A stretch of 64,000 nt of DNA from Pseudomonas sp. MWU13-2100 (GCF_023242365.1 NZ_JALLIX010000034.1:1-64000); one strand, 5' to 3'; numbered from the stretch's first letter, positions 9,053 to 20,619 are shown. Translations and numbers: made by a program. The notes: generated by a model from the letters alone, not told the origin.

Positions 9053-9712
9053 ATGACGTTCAAGGCGCCGGACAGCCTCGCCGAGCAAATTGCTCATCAC
9101 CTCGCCGAACGCATTATTCGCGGCGATCTCAAGCCCGGGGAGCGCATCCAGGAACAAAAGGTCACGTTGGCGCTCAATGTCAGCCGTGGCTCCGTACGCG
9201 AAGCGTTGCTGATACTCGAACGCCGCCATCTGATTGCCATCTTGCCCAGGCGCGGTGCCCATGTCACCGAACTCACCGCGCACAAGGTGCAGAGCCTGTG
9301 CACCCTGATGAGCGAGTTGTACATCCTGCTGGGCAACGCCGTCGCCCAACGCTGGAAGGAGCAGGCCGATCTCGCGCCGTTCCTGCAATTGCAGCAGCGT
9401 CTGGGCGCCAGCTTCGAGCGCGCGGATATCCGCACCTTCGTCGAAGACAGCTTCAATGTGATGCGTGCGGCGTTTCCGTTTGCTGATAACCCGTATCTGC
9501 AGGAAACCGTCGAGAACCTGCAGCCGGCCATGAGCCGTGCCTATTACCTGGCGCTGGAACGGCGCAAGGCGGAAATGAGCGAATATCTGAATCTGTTCGC
9601 GCAACTGCTGGCCGCCGTCGTGGCCCGCGACCTGCCGCTGATCCGTACGGTCCTGGCCAACTACGCCCAGCGTAGCTGCGACATCGTCCTGTCTGCCCTG
9701 GCGGTCGACTAA
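9053..9712 (+). CDS. GntR-family transcriptional regulator (FCD domain)
   Basis: This 219-aa protein has an N-terminal winged helix (GDLKPGERIQEQKV, then NVSRGSVREALLILERR) and a helical FCD-type ligand domain. The ATG at 9053 follows AAGGA by 6 nt. It is divergent from xdhA and would suit local control of purine catabolism. Its stop codon is only 2 nt before the GTG of smc, so the two are probably co-transcribed, an odd pairing of a regulator with a housekeeping gene. The ligand is unknown. Confidence 0.88.
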   Translation: MTFKAPDSLAEQIAHHLAERIIRGDLKPGERIQEQKVTLALNVSRGSVREALLILERRHLIAILPRRGAHVTELTAHKVQSLCTLMSELYILLGNAVAQRWKEQADLAPFLQLQQRLGASFERADIRTFVEDSFNVMRAAFPFADNPYLQETVENLQPAMSRAYYLALERRKAEMSEYLNLFAQLLAAVVARDLPLIRTVLANYAQRSCDIVLSALAVD

Positions 9713-9714
9713 GC

Positions 9715-12700
9715 GTGCGGCTCAAGTGCATCAAGTTGGCGGGGTTCAAATCCTTCGTCGACCCGACCACGGTGAACTTCCCCAGTAACATGGCGGCGGT
9801 GGTCGGTCCCAACGGTTGCGGCAAGTCGAACATCATCGACGCCGTCCGCTGGGTGATGGGCGAGAGCTCGGCGAAGAACCTGCGCGGCGAGTCGATGACC
9901 GACGTCATCTTCAACGGCTCCACCAGCCGCAAGCCGGTGAGCCAGGCGAGCATCGAACTGGTGTTCGACAACTCCGACGGCACCCTGGTCGGCGAGTACG
10001 CCGCCTATGCGGAAATCTCCATCCGCCGCAAGGTCACCCGCGACAGTCAGAACAGCTATTTCCTCAACGGCACCAAATGCCGGCGCCGGGATATCACCGA
10101 TATCTTCCTCGGCACCGGCCTGGGCCCGCGCAGCTACTCGATCATCGAGCAGGGGATGATCTCCAAGCTGATCGAGGCCAAGCCCGAAGACCTGCGCAAC
10201 TTTATCGAGGAAGCGGCGGGCATCTCCAAGTACAAGGAGCGCCGGCGCGAGACTGAAAACCGTATTCGCCGTACCCATGAAAACCTGGCGCGCCTGACTG
10301 ACCTGCGCGAAGAACTGGAGCGTCAGCTCGAACGCCTGCACCGCCAGGCCCAGGCCGCCGAGAAATACCAGGAATACAAGGGCGAGGAGCGCCAGCTCAA
10401 GGCCCAGCTGTCGGCCTTGCGCTGGCAGGCGTTGAATGAACAGGTCGGCCAGCGCGAAGCGATTATCGGCAACCAGGAAATCAGCTTCGAAGCCCTGGTG
10501 GCCGAGCAGCGCAACGCTGATGCCAGCATCGAACGCCTGCGGGACGGGCACCATGAGCTGTCCGAACGCTTCAATCTGGTGCAGGGACGCTTCTATTCGG
10601 TCGGCGGCGATATCGCCCGGGTCGAGCAGAGCATCCAGCACGGCCAGCAGCGTTTGCGGCAATTGCAGGACGACCTGCGCGAGGCCGAGCGCGCTCGTTT
10701 GGAAACTGAATCCCATCTGGGCCATGACCGCACCTTGCTGGCGACCCTCGGCGAAGAGTTGGCCATGCTCGAACCCGAGCAGGAGCTGACCAGCGCCGCC
10801 GCCGAAGAGGCCGCCGCCGCGCTGGAAGAGTCGGAAACCACCATGCACGGCTGGCAGGAGCAGTGGGACAATTTCAACCTGAGCTCGGCCGAGCCGCGGC
10901 GCCAGGCCGAAGTCCAGCAATCGCGCATCCAGCAGCTGGAAACCAGCATGGAGCGCCTGGCCGAGCGCCAGCGGCGTCTGGCCGAGGAGCGCACCTTGCT
11001 GTCCGCGGACCCGGAAGACGCGGCGATCCTCGAACTCAGCGAGCAATTGGCCGAGAGCGAGCAGACCCTGGAAGACTTGCAGGCCAGTGAAGAAGGCCAG
11101 GTCGAACGCCTGGAGCAACTGCGCCAGGATTTGCAGCAGGCCATGCAGGACCAGCAACAGGCCCAGGGCGACTTGCAGCGCCTCAATGGCCGCCTGGCCT
11201 CCCTGGAGGCCTTGCAGCAGGCGGCGCTCGATCCGGGCACCGGCACCGCCGAGTGGCTGCGTGAGCAGCAGTTGGCGCAGCGCCCGCGTCTGGCCGAAGG
11301 TTTGCAGGTCGAGGCGGGTTGGGAGCTGGCGGTGGAAACCGTGCTCGGCGCCGACTTGCAGGCCGTGCTGGTGGATGATTTCGCCGGCCTCGACCTGGCG
11401 GGCTTCCAGCAGGGCGACCTGCGTCTGCTCAGCCCGGCGCCGGACGGCACCCGGGTACCGGGCAGCCTGCTGGAGAAGGTCGAGGCGGATATCGATCTAT
11501 CACCCTGGCTGGGTCAGGTCAAGCCGGTTGAAAGTCTCGAACAGGCTTTGTCCCAGCGCGGCCAGTTGGCGGCCGGGGAAAGCCTGATCAGCCGCGACGG
11601 CTTCTGGGTCGGGCGGCATTTCCTGCGGGTGCGTCGGGCCAGCGAGGCCGAGAGCGGCGTGCTTGCCCGCGGCCAGGAAATCCAGCGCCTGGGGCTGGAG
11701 CGTGAAGAGCGCGAAGAAACCCTGGCCAGCCTTGAAACCCGTTTGCAAACCCTGCGCGCCACCCAGCGCCAGCAGGAAACCGGACGCGAACATCTGCGTC
11801 GCTTGCTGCAGGACGAAGCGCGCCAGCAGGGCGAACTCAAGGCCAGGCTGTCCGCCAGCAAGGCCAAGGCCGAGCAGCTGCAATTGCGCCGTACCCGTCT
11901 CGATGAAGAGCAGGGTGAACTGGCCGAGCAGCGCGCCCAGGAACACGAAGAGGTCGGCGAGGCGCGCCTGCAACTGCAGGAGGCCCTCGACACCATGGCC
12001 GTCGATACCGAGCAGCGCGAGTTGCTGCTGGCCCAGCGCGACAGCCTGCGCGAACGCCTCGATCGGGTTCGCCAGGAGGCTCGCCAGCACAAGGATCATG
12101 CCCATCAACTGGCGGTGCGCCTCGGTTCCCTCAAGGCTCAGCACGACTCCACCCGCCAGGCCTTGGAGCGCCTGGAGCTGCAATCCGAGCGCCTGAGCGA
12201 AAAGCGCGAGCAACTGAGTCTGAACCTGGAGGAGGGCGAGGCGCCGTTGGAAGAACTGCGCCTCAAGCTCGAGGAGTTGCTCGACAAGCGCCTGAGCGTC
12301 GACGTCGAACTCAAGACCGCACAGATCGCCCTGGAAGATGCCGACCGCGAACTGCGTGATGCCGAAAAGCGCCGCAGCCAGGCCGAGCAGCAGTCGCAGC
12401 TGATTCGCGGCCAGCTGGAACAGCAACGCATGGAGTGGCAGGCTCTCAACGTACGACGCAAGACCTTGCAGGACCAGTTGCTGGAAGACGGCTACGACCT
12501 GCACGGCGTGCTCGCCACTCTGACCGCCGAGGCCGGCGAGAAGGAGGCCGAGGAAGAACTCGAGCGCATTGCCGCGCGCATCCAGCGTTTGGGCGCGATC
12601 AACCTCGCGGCCATTGACGAATACCAGCAACAATCCGAGCGTAAACGTTACCTGGATGCTCAGGACGCCGACCTGGTGGAAGCCCTCGACACCCTGGAAA

Positions 12701-13203
12701 ACGTTATTCGCAAGATCGACAAGGAAACCCGCAATCGCTTCAAGGACACCTTCGATCAGATCAACGCCGGGATCCAGGCTTTGTTTCCAAAAGTGTTCGG
12801 CGGCGGCAGTGCTTACCTGGAGCTCACCGGCGATGATCTGCTCGACACCGGGGTCACCATCATGGCGCGGCCGCCGGGCAAGAAGAACAGCACCATCCAT
12901 TTACTCTCCGGCGGGGAGAAAGCCCTTACCGCCCTGGCCCTGGTGTTTGCCATTTTCAAATTGAATCCTGCGCCGTTTTGCATGCTCGACGAAGTTGACG
13001 CGCCGCTGGATGACGCTAACGTTGGACGGTATGCCCGGCTTGTCAAAGAGATGTCACAAACGGTGCAGTTCATCTATATCACCCACAACAAGATCGCCAT
13101 GGAAATGGCCGATCAACTGATGGGGGTGACCATGCACGAGCCGGGTTGCTCACGGCTGGTGGCGGTGGATGTGGAGGAGGCCATGGCCCTGGTGGACGCC
13201 TGA
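9715..13203 (+). CDS. smc: Chromosome segregation ATPase SMC
   Basis: This 1162-aa SMC protein works with ScpA/ScpB to organise the nucleoid. The N-terminal Walker A is GPNGCGKSN (residues 31-39). Long Glu/Gln/Arg-rich coiled coils flank a hinge at about residues 500-640. The C-terminal head has the LSGGEK signature (1064-1069) and Walker B FCMLDEVDAPL (Asp1092, Glu1093). The start is GTG at 9715, 2 nt after the GntR stop; no strong Shine-Dalgarno is seen, suggesting translational coupling. It is followed after 262 bp by zipA. Confidence 0.96.
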   Translation: MRLKCIKLAGFKSFVDPTTVNFPSNMAAVVGPNGCGKSNIIDAVRWVMGESSAKNLRGESMTDVIFNGSTSRKPVSQASIELVFDNSDGTLVGEYAAYAEISIRRKVTRDSQNSYFLNGTKCRRRDITDIFLGTGLGPRSYSIIEQGMISKLIEAKPEDLRNFIEEAAGISKYKERRRETENRIRRTHENLARLTDLREELERQLERLHRQAQAAEKYQEYKGEERQLKAQLSALRWQALNEQVGQREAIIGNQEISFEALVAEQRNADASIERLRDGHHELSERFNLVQGRFYSVGGDIARVEQSIQHGQQRLRQLQDDLREAERARLETESHLGHDRTLLATLGEELAMLEPEQELTSAAAEEAAAALEESETTMHGWQEQWDNFNLSSAEPRRQAEVQQSRIQQLETSMERLAERQRRLAEERTLLSADPEDAAILELSEQLAESEQTLEDLQASEEGQVERLEQLRQDLQQAMQDQQQAQGDLQRLNGRLASLEALQQAALDPGTGTAEWLREQQLAQRPRLAEGLQVEAGWELAVETVLGADLQAVLVDDFAGLDLAGFQQGDLRLLSPAPDGTRVPGSLLEKVEADIDLSPWLGQVKPVESLEQALSQRGQLAAGESLISRDGFWVGRHFLRVRRASEAESGVLARGQEIQRLGLEREEREETLASLETRLQTLRATQRQQETGREHLRRLLQDEARQQGELKARLSASKAKAEQLQLRRTRLDEEQGELAEQRAQEHEEVGEARLQLQEALDTMAVDTEQRELLLAQRDSLRERLDRVRQEARQHKDHAHQLAVRLGSLKAQHDSTRQALERLELQSERLSEKREQLSLNLEEGEAPLEELRLKLEELLDKRLSVDVELKTAQIALEDADRELRDAEKRRSQAEQQSQLIRGQLEQQRMEWQALNVRRKTLQDQLLEDGYDLHGVLATLTAEAGEKEAEEELERIAARIQRLGAINLAAIDEYQQQSERKRYLDAQDADLVEALDTLENVIRKIDKETRNRFKDTFDQINAGIQALFPKVFGGGSAYLELTGDDLLDTGVTIMARPPGKKNSTIHLLSGGEKALTALALVFAIFKLNPAPFCMLDEVDAPLDDANVGRYARLVKEMSQTVQFIYITHNKIAMEMADQLMGVTMHEPGCSRLVAVDVEEAMALVDA

Positions 13204-13465
13204 ATCGTCCGCTGATGAGGCAAAGATATTCGGTGCGTAAGGGGATTTCCTTGGTCGTTGTGGGAACTAGCACTGATCCTTGGGGACTTATAAATGCAAG
13301 CCTGTACGACAGACGGTGTAAAGTTTCCTTGTGTCGTGTTAATTTAATGTCAAGTTTTCTTGTGCGTGGGAAAAAATGCCTGTCAGAACATAGAGTTGGC
13401 GCCACGCTTTAAAGGGGTTTCAGCCCTTTCTTCATAGAACCATTTATTTAGAGGCACGGGATTAC

Positions 13466-14311
13466 ATGGAAATCGGTCTGCGCGAGTGGCTGATCGTCAT
13501 CGGCATCATAGTCATTGCCGGTATTCTTTTCGATGGCTGGCGCCGGATGCGCGGTGGCAAGGGCAAGCTCAAGTTCCGTCTGGATCGGAGCCTGTCGAAC
13601 CTGCCCGACGAAGACACCAGCGCTGAATTGCTGGGGCCGGCTCGTGTGCTGGACACCCACAAGGAACCTGAGCTGGACGAGCATGACCTGCCGTCGGTAA
13701 GCATGCCGGCGCGTGAAAGCCGTGAGAAACCGTCCAAACGCGGCAAGCGTGGTGGCGAGCCGAGCCAGGGCGATTTGAACCTGGACCTGGATGAAGGTCC
13801 ACGCTTCAGCAGCCGTGACGATGACTTCCCAGAGGAAGGCAACAAGCCGGCGGCGCGTCAGGAAAAGGAACAGCCGGCGGCGGAAGAAGTGTTGGTGATC
13901 AGCGTGATCAGTCGCGATGCCAACGGTTTCAAAGGGCCGGCGCTGTTACAGAACATCCTGGAAAGCGGCCTGCGTTTCGGTGAGATGGATATCTTCCATC
14001 GTCACGAAAGCATGGCCGGCAATGGCGAAGTGCTGTTCTCCATGGCCAACGCGGTGAAACCGGGTGTGTTCGATCTCGACGATATCGACCACTTCACCAC
14101 CCCGGCGGTGAGCTTCTTCCTCGGCCTGCCAGGTCCGCGTCATCCGAAGCAGGCGTTCGACGTGATGGTGGCCGCTGCGCGCAAATTGTCGCAAGAGCTC
14201 AATGGCGAACTGAAGGACGACCAGCGTAGTGTGCTGACCGCTCAGACCATCGAGCACTATCGTCAGCGTATCGTCGAATTCGAACGTCGCGCCTTGACCC
14301 AGAAGCGTTGA
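13466..14311 (+). CDS. zipA: Cell division protein ZipA
   Basis: A 281-aa FtsZ anchor. One N-terminal membrane helix (about residues 7-24, [16 protein letters not shown]) has a short periplasmic N-terminus. A charged Pro/Glu/Lys-rich linker follows. The C-terminal FtsZ-binding domain spans about residues 140-275 ([41 protein letters not shown]). The preceding 262 bp is AT-rich compared with its neighbours and probably carries its own promoter. Two hairpins separate it from ligA. Confidence 0.95.
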   Translation: MEIGLREWLIVIGIIVIAGILFDGWRRMRGGKGKLKFRLDRSLSNLPDEDTSAELLGPARVLDTHKEPELDEHDLPSVSMPARESREKPSKRGKRGGEPSQGDLNLDLDEGPRFSSRDDDFPEEGNKPAARQEKEQPAAEEVLVISVISRDANGFKGPALLQNILESGLRFGEMDIFHRHESMAGNGEVLFSMANAVKPGVFDLDDIDHFTTPAVSFFLGLPGPRHPKQAFDVMVAAARKLSQELNGELKDDQRSVLTAQTIEHYRQRIVEFERRALTQKR

Positions 14312-14314
14312 ACG

Positions 14315-14335
14315 GCTGAGCGCTTTGCGCTCAGC
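14315..14335 (+). terminator. Hairpin after zipA (no T-tract)
   Basis: A perfect 9-bp stem GCTGAGCGC-TTT-GCGCTCAGC starts 4 nt after the zipA stop. No T-run follows, so it may protect the mRNA 3' end rather than terminate by itself. Confidence 0.5.
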
Positions 14336-14369
14336 GTCAGCGAACCGGCTCCTACCGCACTAACATATT

Positions 14370-14396
14370 GAGCAGCCTCGGCTGCTCTTTTGCTTT
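14370..14396 (+). terminator. Intrinsic terminator between zipA and ligA
   Basis: The stem GAGCAGC-CTCG-GCTGCTC is followed by TTTTGCTTT. It ends about 14 nt before the ligA ATG, so it may also modulate ligA expression. Confidence 0.7.
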
Positions 14397-14400
14397 ATGA

Positions 14401-16767
<2,367 letters not shown>

Positions 16768-17075
16768 ACCGCCACGCCAGCGCTGAGCGCACCGCGATCC
16801 CGTGTCGGAGTCGGCTTGCTGGCGATGGCGTTCTTGAGATCGGCAAAAGCTTCGCGGGCAAGCACCGCTGCCACAAGTTCTTCGTCATTCGCAGCAATTG
16901 CGTCCGGCTCAAAACTTACATGTGGGAGCGGAGCTTGCCCGCGAAGAGGCCCTTGAGGTCACCAAAAGTTCTGTGAGTAAACTCTGCTCCTGCGGGCCGC
17001 GTTGCTTTCCCTGCATCAGGGAACCCGCCACCGTGCCCAATGATCTAGTCTAGGCAGGCCCCTGGAGAGATCGCC
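16768..17075. repeat. Gene-free stretch with REP pair downstream of ligA
   Basis: A reverse REP arm (TTCGCGGGCAAGCACCGCTG, from about 16853) and a forward arm (TGTGGGAGCGGAGCTTGCCC, from about 16921) are separated by about 45 bp. Nothing protein-like was seen. The promoter and Shine-Dalgarno (GGAGAGATC) of the next gene lie at the right end. Confidence 0.75.
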
Positions 17076-18242
17076 ATGTACCGGTTCTTCGAACAACTCA
17101 GTTCCCGCATCGCCGCGCCCTTCGTCAGCGAGCCCTCGCGCAGCAGCAAGGTCTGGCATTGCCGCTGCGGCCAATCGGTCTTCTTCCGCAACAGCCAATG
17201 CCTGGCCTGTTCCGCAGCATTGGGCTACGAACCGCGTGACAGTACGCTGTCATCCCTCCAGCCCGGCCCTTACCCGGACAGCTGGCAACTGGACACCGAC
17301 CCTGACGCGGGCCTGTTCCGCCGCTGCGCCAACCTCGACACCGCGGCCGCCTGCAACTGGCTGATTGCCTATGCCCACGGCAGCAGCCTGTGCACCGCGT
17401 GCGCCCTCAACCGCACCATCCCCGACCTGTCCATCGCGGAAAACCCCGAGCGTTGGCGCAAGGTCGAAACCGCCAAGCGCCGCCTGGTCGCCCAGTTGAT
17501 CGCCTTGGGCCTGCAAGTCATCCCGAAAACCTGGAACGAAGAGAGCGGCCTGGCCTTCGATTTCGTTGGTGTCGACCTGGAAGGCAAGACGCCCATGACC
17601 GGCCACGCCAAGGGCCTGATCACCCTCGACATCAAGGAAGCCGACGATGAGCACCGGGAAAAAGTCCGCGTGCAGATGCGCGAGCCATACCGCACCTTGC
17701 TCGGTCATTTCCGCCATGAAGTGGGGCATTACTACTGGGACCGGCTGATTGCCAACAGCCACTGGCTGGAACCGTTTCGCAGCCTGTTCGGCGACGAGCG
17801 CGTCAGCTATGCCGACGCCCTGGAGCGCCATTACCAGCAGGGAGCGCCGCAGGACTGGCCGCAACACTTCGTCAGCGCCTACGCCACCATGCATCCCTGG
17901 GAAGACTGGGCGGAAACCTGGGCGCATTACCTGCACATGATGGATGCGGTGGACACGGCGCTGGGCTTTGGCATGAGTGCCAGGGAGTCAGATTTTGACT
18001 ACCCGTCATTTCCCCTGAGCGCGCTCTATGACCCGCAACATCCGGAAGGGCCGGCGTTCCTATCCTTCGTTAATGCCTGGATCGAACTGGCGGGCATGCT
18101 CAACGAGCTGTCCCGCAGCATGGGCCAGCCGGACTTCTACCCCTTTGTGCTGCCACCGACGACCATTGCCAAACTGCACTTTATCCACCTGGTGATCCAG
18201 GAGGAGGGAGGGCGGGCGGAGGCCTGCTTGTCGCCCTTGTAG
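17076..18242 (+). CDS. Putative zinc-binding metallopeptidase (zinc-ribbon plus HExxH)
   Basis: This 388-aa protein has an N-terminal zinc ribbon (WHCRCGQ, then CLACSAALGY) and a catalytic zincin motif HEVGH at residues 214-218 in HFRHEVGHYYWDRL. A downstream Trp/Glu-rich segment (HPWEDWAETWAHYLHMMD) probably supplies the third ligand. The layout matches the family annotated as putative zinc-binding metallopeptidase; no membrane segment or signal peptide is seen. The substrate is unknown. The last 10 or so codons overlap the broken Tai4-like gene on the other strand, so the C-terminus may have been altered by rearrangement. Confidence 0.85.
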   Translation: MYRFFEQLSSRIAAPFVSEPSRSSKVWHCRCGQSVFFRNSQCLACSAALGYEPRDSTLSSLQPGPYPDSWQLDTDPDAGLFRRCANLDTAAACNWLIAYAHGSSLCTACALNRTIPDLSIAENPERWRKVETAKRRLVAQLIALGLQVIPKTWNEESGLAFDFVGVDLEGKTPMTGHAKGLITLDIKEADDEHREKVRVQMREPYRTLLGHFRHEVGHYYWDRLIANSHWLEPFRSLFGDERVSYADALERHYQQGAPQDWPQHFVSAYATMHPWEDWAETWAHYLHMMDAVDTALGFGMSARESDFDYPSFPLSALYDPQHPEGPAFLSFVNAWIELAGMLNELSRSMGQPDFYPFVLPPTTIAKLHFIHLVIQEEGGRAEACLSPL

Positions 18243-18403
18243 GCGCTCGCAATGCAGGTTGCCAGGACCATGTCCTTGTGGTTTTGCCCATAGGTACGTG
18301 TTCCGGCCTCCGGAGAGGTGCTGGCATCGTCCTCCGCATAAACCACGGATGTCAGCAGCATCAGGATGGATGCCGGCAGGATGCCCAGTAGAACCTTCTT
18401 CAC
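18137..18403 (-). pseudogene. Truncated Tai4-like type VI amidase immunity protein remnant
   Basis: The GTG at 18403 has TGGAG about 8 nt upstream and begins a lipophilic signal peptide (KKVLLGILPASILMLLTSVV, then YAEDD). The segment YGQNHKDMVLATCIASAYKG resembles the start of periplasmic Tai4 immunity proteins. After about residue 60 the frame runs into sequence antisense to the metallopeptidase gene and stops at residue 88; Tai4 proteins are usually nearly twice the length of the matching part. I read this as a 3'-truncated remnant. The family call rests on recognition only. Confidence 0.55.
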
Positions 18404-18647
18404 AGCCAACTCCAGAAATGTGCACGGTCGGTAAGATAGTTTGCATCGGGTTTGTTGGTCATATCGGCCATTGTGCCGAAACGCCCAGGATGCTGGCCAT
18501 TTCACCGCTTTCCATACGCCCTCTGGACAACCCCAAAACAGCTTGTTAGTTTCCCCGGTCACCTCTTTAGAGGTGTGATAGCAGCGCAAGAATGATATTA
18601 AAGTGATGGCACTTTTTTGTCGTTATCTATAATTGGCAAGGATGTCT

Positions 18648-19697
18648 ATGATGAAAAGCCTGCAGGGTTTGCCCTGTCTTATCAGTGCTTCGGTAGGTGC
18701 GCCTGGCAAGGCTCGAAACTTGCCTGTTGATGTTCAGTGCATCCAATACTTATTTAACCTGATCATTCCGAAGATGGGATTCCCGCTGCCTGAGAATGGC
18801 AAGTGCGATGGTCAGTTGGTGCAGTGCATCAGTCAATATCAATTCCGCCATCTCAAGTATGCCCACCCCGATGGTGTCATCGATCCGACCGGCCGTACCT
18901 TCAACAGTCTGATCGAAGAAGCGATCAAGGTGCCGGTCAAGCCGAACCCCGCCTTGCGCCTGCCGACTTTCCTCAATGTGTTCGGCAACACCGGCAGCGA
19001 CATGGTCCAGGCTACCGTCAATCACTACCTGGACCGTATGCGAGCGATGATCGAAGCCGAACGGCGCAACCGGCAGATGGTGCTCCAGGCCACGTGCGAC
19101 GGTGGCATGAGTCTGACTGACAGTGACTTTCAGAACGCCGCGACACAGTTGGGCAGCGGTATTTCGGTCAATATCATCAAGGCTTTTGCCACGGTGGAAT
19201 CCGGAGGGCGTTCCGGCTTTGGCCCGGCCAAGTTGCCGGTCATTGCCTTTGAAGGCCATCTGTTTCGCAAGTACACCCAGTACAAATACGACCAGACACA
19301 TCCTTTGTTGTCTTACCCCTATGTAAAAAAGGCCGGGCCCCAGTGGCAGGCCAACAACAAGGATCAGGCCAAGGCTTGGGAAACCATGGCGACCGCTTTC
19401 GGTTTGGATCAGGAAGCGGCGCTGATGTCAGCGTCATGGGGCATGTTTCAAATAATGGGTTTCAACTTCGCTGCGTGTGGTTACAAGACGGTTTTTGAGT
19501 TCGCGGCTGCCCTGAAGATTAATGCGGGTAACCAGCTAAAGGCATTTCTGGGCTTTTGCAGCAAAAGCCCGGCGCTAGTCAAGGCAATGAAAAACAAGGA
19601 TTACGTCAGCATGGCGTTGAACTATAACGGCAAGGATTATGGCGATTATGACGCGCGCATTAAGAAAGCCTACGAAGCACTTGAAGGAAAAAAATAA
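18648..19697 (+). CDS. N-acetylmuramidase-domain (DUF3380-like) protein, candidate secreted antibacterial effector
   Basis: In this 349-aa protein, residues 1-100 look like a peptidoglycan-binding-type module (LPVDVQCIQYLFNLI, DGVIDPTGRTF). Residues 150-349 match the N-acetylmuramidase domain: ATVESGG with probable catalytic Glu184, then VIAFEGHLFRKYT and SWGMFQIMGFN. No signal peptide is visible, fitting export by a type VI system rather than Sec. ATG 18648 follows AAGGA by 5 nt; ATG 18651 is an equal alternative. It would cleave the glycan chain of peptidoglycan. A signal-peptide-bearing gene starts 1 nt after its stop, the usual effector-immunity layout. A phage-type endolysin origin is an alternative. 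Confidence 0.8.
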   Translation: MMKSLQGLPCLISASVGAPGKARNLPVDVQCIQYLFNLIIPKMGFPLPENGKCDGQLVQCISQYQFRHLKYAHPDGVIDPTGRTFNSLIEEAIKVPVKPNPALRLPTFLNVFGNTGSDMVQATVNHYLDRMRAMIEAERRNRQMVLQATCDGGMSLTDSDFQNAATQLGSGISVNIIKAFATVESGGRSGFGPAKLPVIAFEGHLFRKYTQYKYDQTHPLLSYPYVKKAGPQWQANNKDQAKAWETMATAFGLDQEAALMSASWGMFQIMGFNFAACGYKTVFEFAAALKINAGNQLKAFLGFCSKSPALVKAMKNKDYVSMALNYNGKDYGDYDARIKKAYEALEGKK

Positions 19698-19698
19698 C

Positions 19699-20322
19699 AT
19701 GGTGTGCAAGCTTCTCACTTCCCGTTGGCTGGTGGCAGCCGCGATGTCATGTTGTGTCGGTACGCCAGCCTTCGCTGTGGACTTGGCTCTGCATTCTGGC
19801 AAATACGAGCAGTTGATGCTGGCGGTGACGCCTGAGCATCAAATCGAGGGGTTCTACGCGGAAGAGCGGGGCGATGGCCCGACCTTCAGTTGCGCCTTCT
19901 ACCTGCAGGGCAAGGTCGGGGCCGGGAAGGATGTGTCGGTGTCCACCTGGCTTGATGAGGTTTATCCGGGAGCGGTGAAACCCTCGGCTGATGGCGTGAC
20001 CCTGACAGTCGAGCAGGGGCAGCAGCATCCGGGGTGCATGAATGTGCTGATGCCGGAGATTGCCACGGGCCTGGAGCTGACCCAGACCGCGAGCAAGAAG
20101 TGGATCGGTCTGGTGACCGTCTCGGCTGACAAGGCCTGGCTGCAGAAGACTCCGGACGCCAAGGACACTCGGGGTCCCTATATCGTCAAGGGCGATGTCG
20201 TCGGGGTGTTGGCGTTCAAGAATGGTGCGGCCCAGGTCGAGTTCATCAATGCCAGGGGCCGCTCCTTCACCGGCTGGATCAGCCAGGACCAATATGCTCG
20301 GCTGAGTGTGCCCAAGCACTGA
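19699..20322 (+). CDS. Periplasmic protein, probable immunity partner of the muramidase
   Basis: This 207-aa protein has a clear Sec signal peptide (LLTSRWLVAAAMSCCVG, then TPAFA) with cleavage near residue 26. Its C-terminal third (GPYIVKGDVVGVLAFKNG, WISQDQYARL) resembles an SH3-like fold. I do not recognise a named family. The ATG at 19699 is 1 nt after the muramidase stop and GAAGGA lies 12 nt upstream, so the genes are co-translated. A periplasmic location is where a muramidase would have to be neutralised, so immunity is the best inference; direct evidence is absent. Confidence 0.65.
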   Translation: MVCKLLTSRWLVAAAMSCCVGTPAFAVDLALHSGKYEQLMLAVTPEHQIEGFYAEERGDGPTFSCAFYLQGKVGAGKDVSVSTWLDEVYPGAVKPSADGVTLTVEQGQQHPGCMNVLMPEIATGLELTQTASKKWIGLVTVSADKAWLQKTPDAKDTRGPYIVKGDVVGVLAFKNGAAQVEFINARGRSFTGWISQDQYARLSVPKH

Positions 20323-20344
20323 TTCTGTCGGTTTATCCCATCCC

Positions 20345-20376
20345 CTGTGGGCGCGGGCAAGCCTGCTCCCGCAGGG
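20345..20376. repeat. Single REP-like hairpin
   Basis: CCTGTGGGCGCGGGCAAGCC and TGCTCCCGCAGG form one imperfect hairpin downstream of the immunity candidate. It could end that transcript before ffs. Confidence 0.55.
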
Positions 20377-20445
20377 GGTGGGGGGAAGCCAAAGGCCGTG
20401 GGCAAGTACTTGAGCCCCCTGGCATTTTTTATCTGGGTCCAACGG

Positions 20446-20473
20446 TTGTAACTTCCGGTGAGATCGGTACAAT
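20446..20473 (+). promoter_or_regulatory. Probable promoter of ffs
   Basis: TTGTAA (20446-20451) and TACAAT (20468-20473) are spaced by 16 bp, predicting a start near 20480, about 25 nt before the mature RNA. That fits a precursor trimmed at its 5' end. Confidence 0.55.
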
Positions 20474-20504
20474 GGCGCGGCTTGCCGAGAGGCGAGCGTC
20501 GTTA

Positions 20505-20619
20505 TGGTGATCCCATCGGTCCCCCCGCAACGATTACCCGTGAACCTGGTCAGATCCGGAAGGAAGCAGCCACAGCGGGAACATTGTGTGCCGGGGTGTG
20601 GCTGGTGGGGTCGCCTCCA
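20505..20619 (+). ncRNA. ffs: Signal recognition particle 4.5S RNA
   Basis: The conserved apical region is clear: GGTCAGATCCGGAAGGAAGC, then AGCC, and on the return strand GTGTGCCGGGGTGTGGCTGG. Ends were set by pairing GGTGATCCCA (20506-20515) with TGGGGTCGCC (20606-20615), including G-U pairs. This short gammaproteobacterial-type SRP RNA binds Ffh to deliver nascent inner-membrane proteins. Exact 5' and 3' ends are estimated within a few bases. Confidence 0.93.

Noticed and set aside
18606-18622. Sigma-54-like TGGCAC element before the muramidase gene
   Set aside because: TGGCAC is present but the -12 element reads TTGT with one base too little spacing instead of TTGC, so the match is not good enough.
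18628-18633. TATAAT directly before the muramidase gene
   Set aside because: It would place the transcript start on the ribosome site, with no -35 box at proper spacing; it is probably chance AT-richness.
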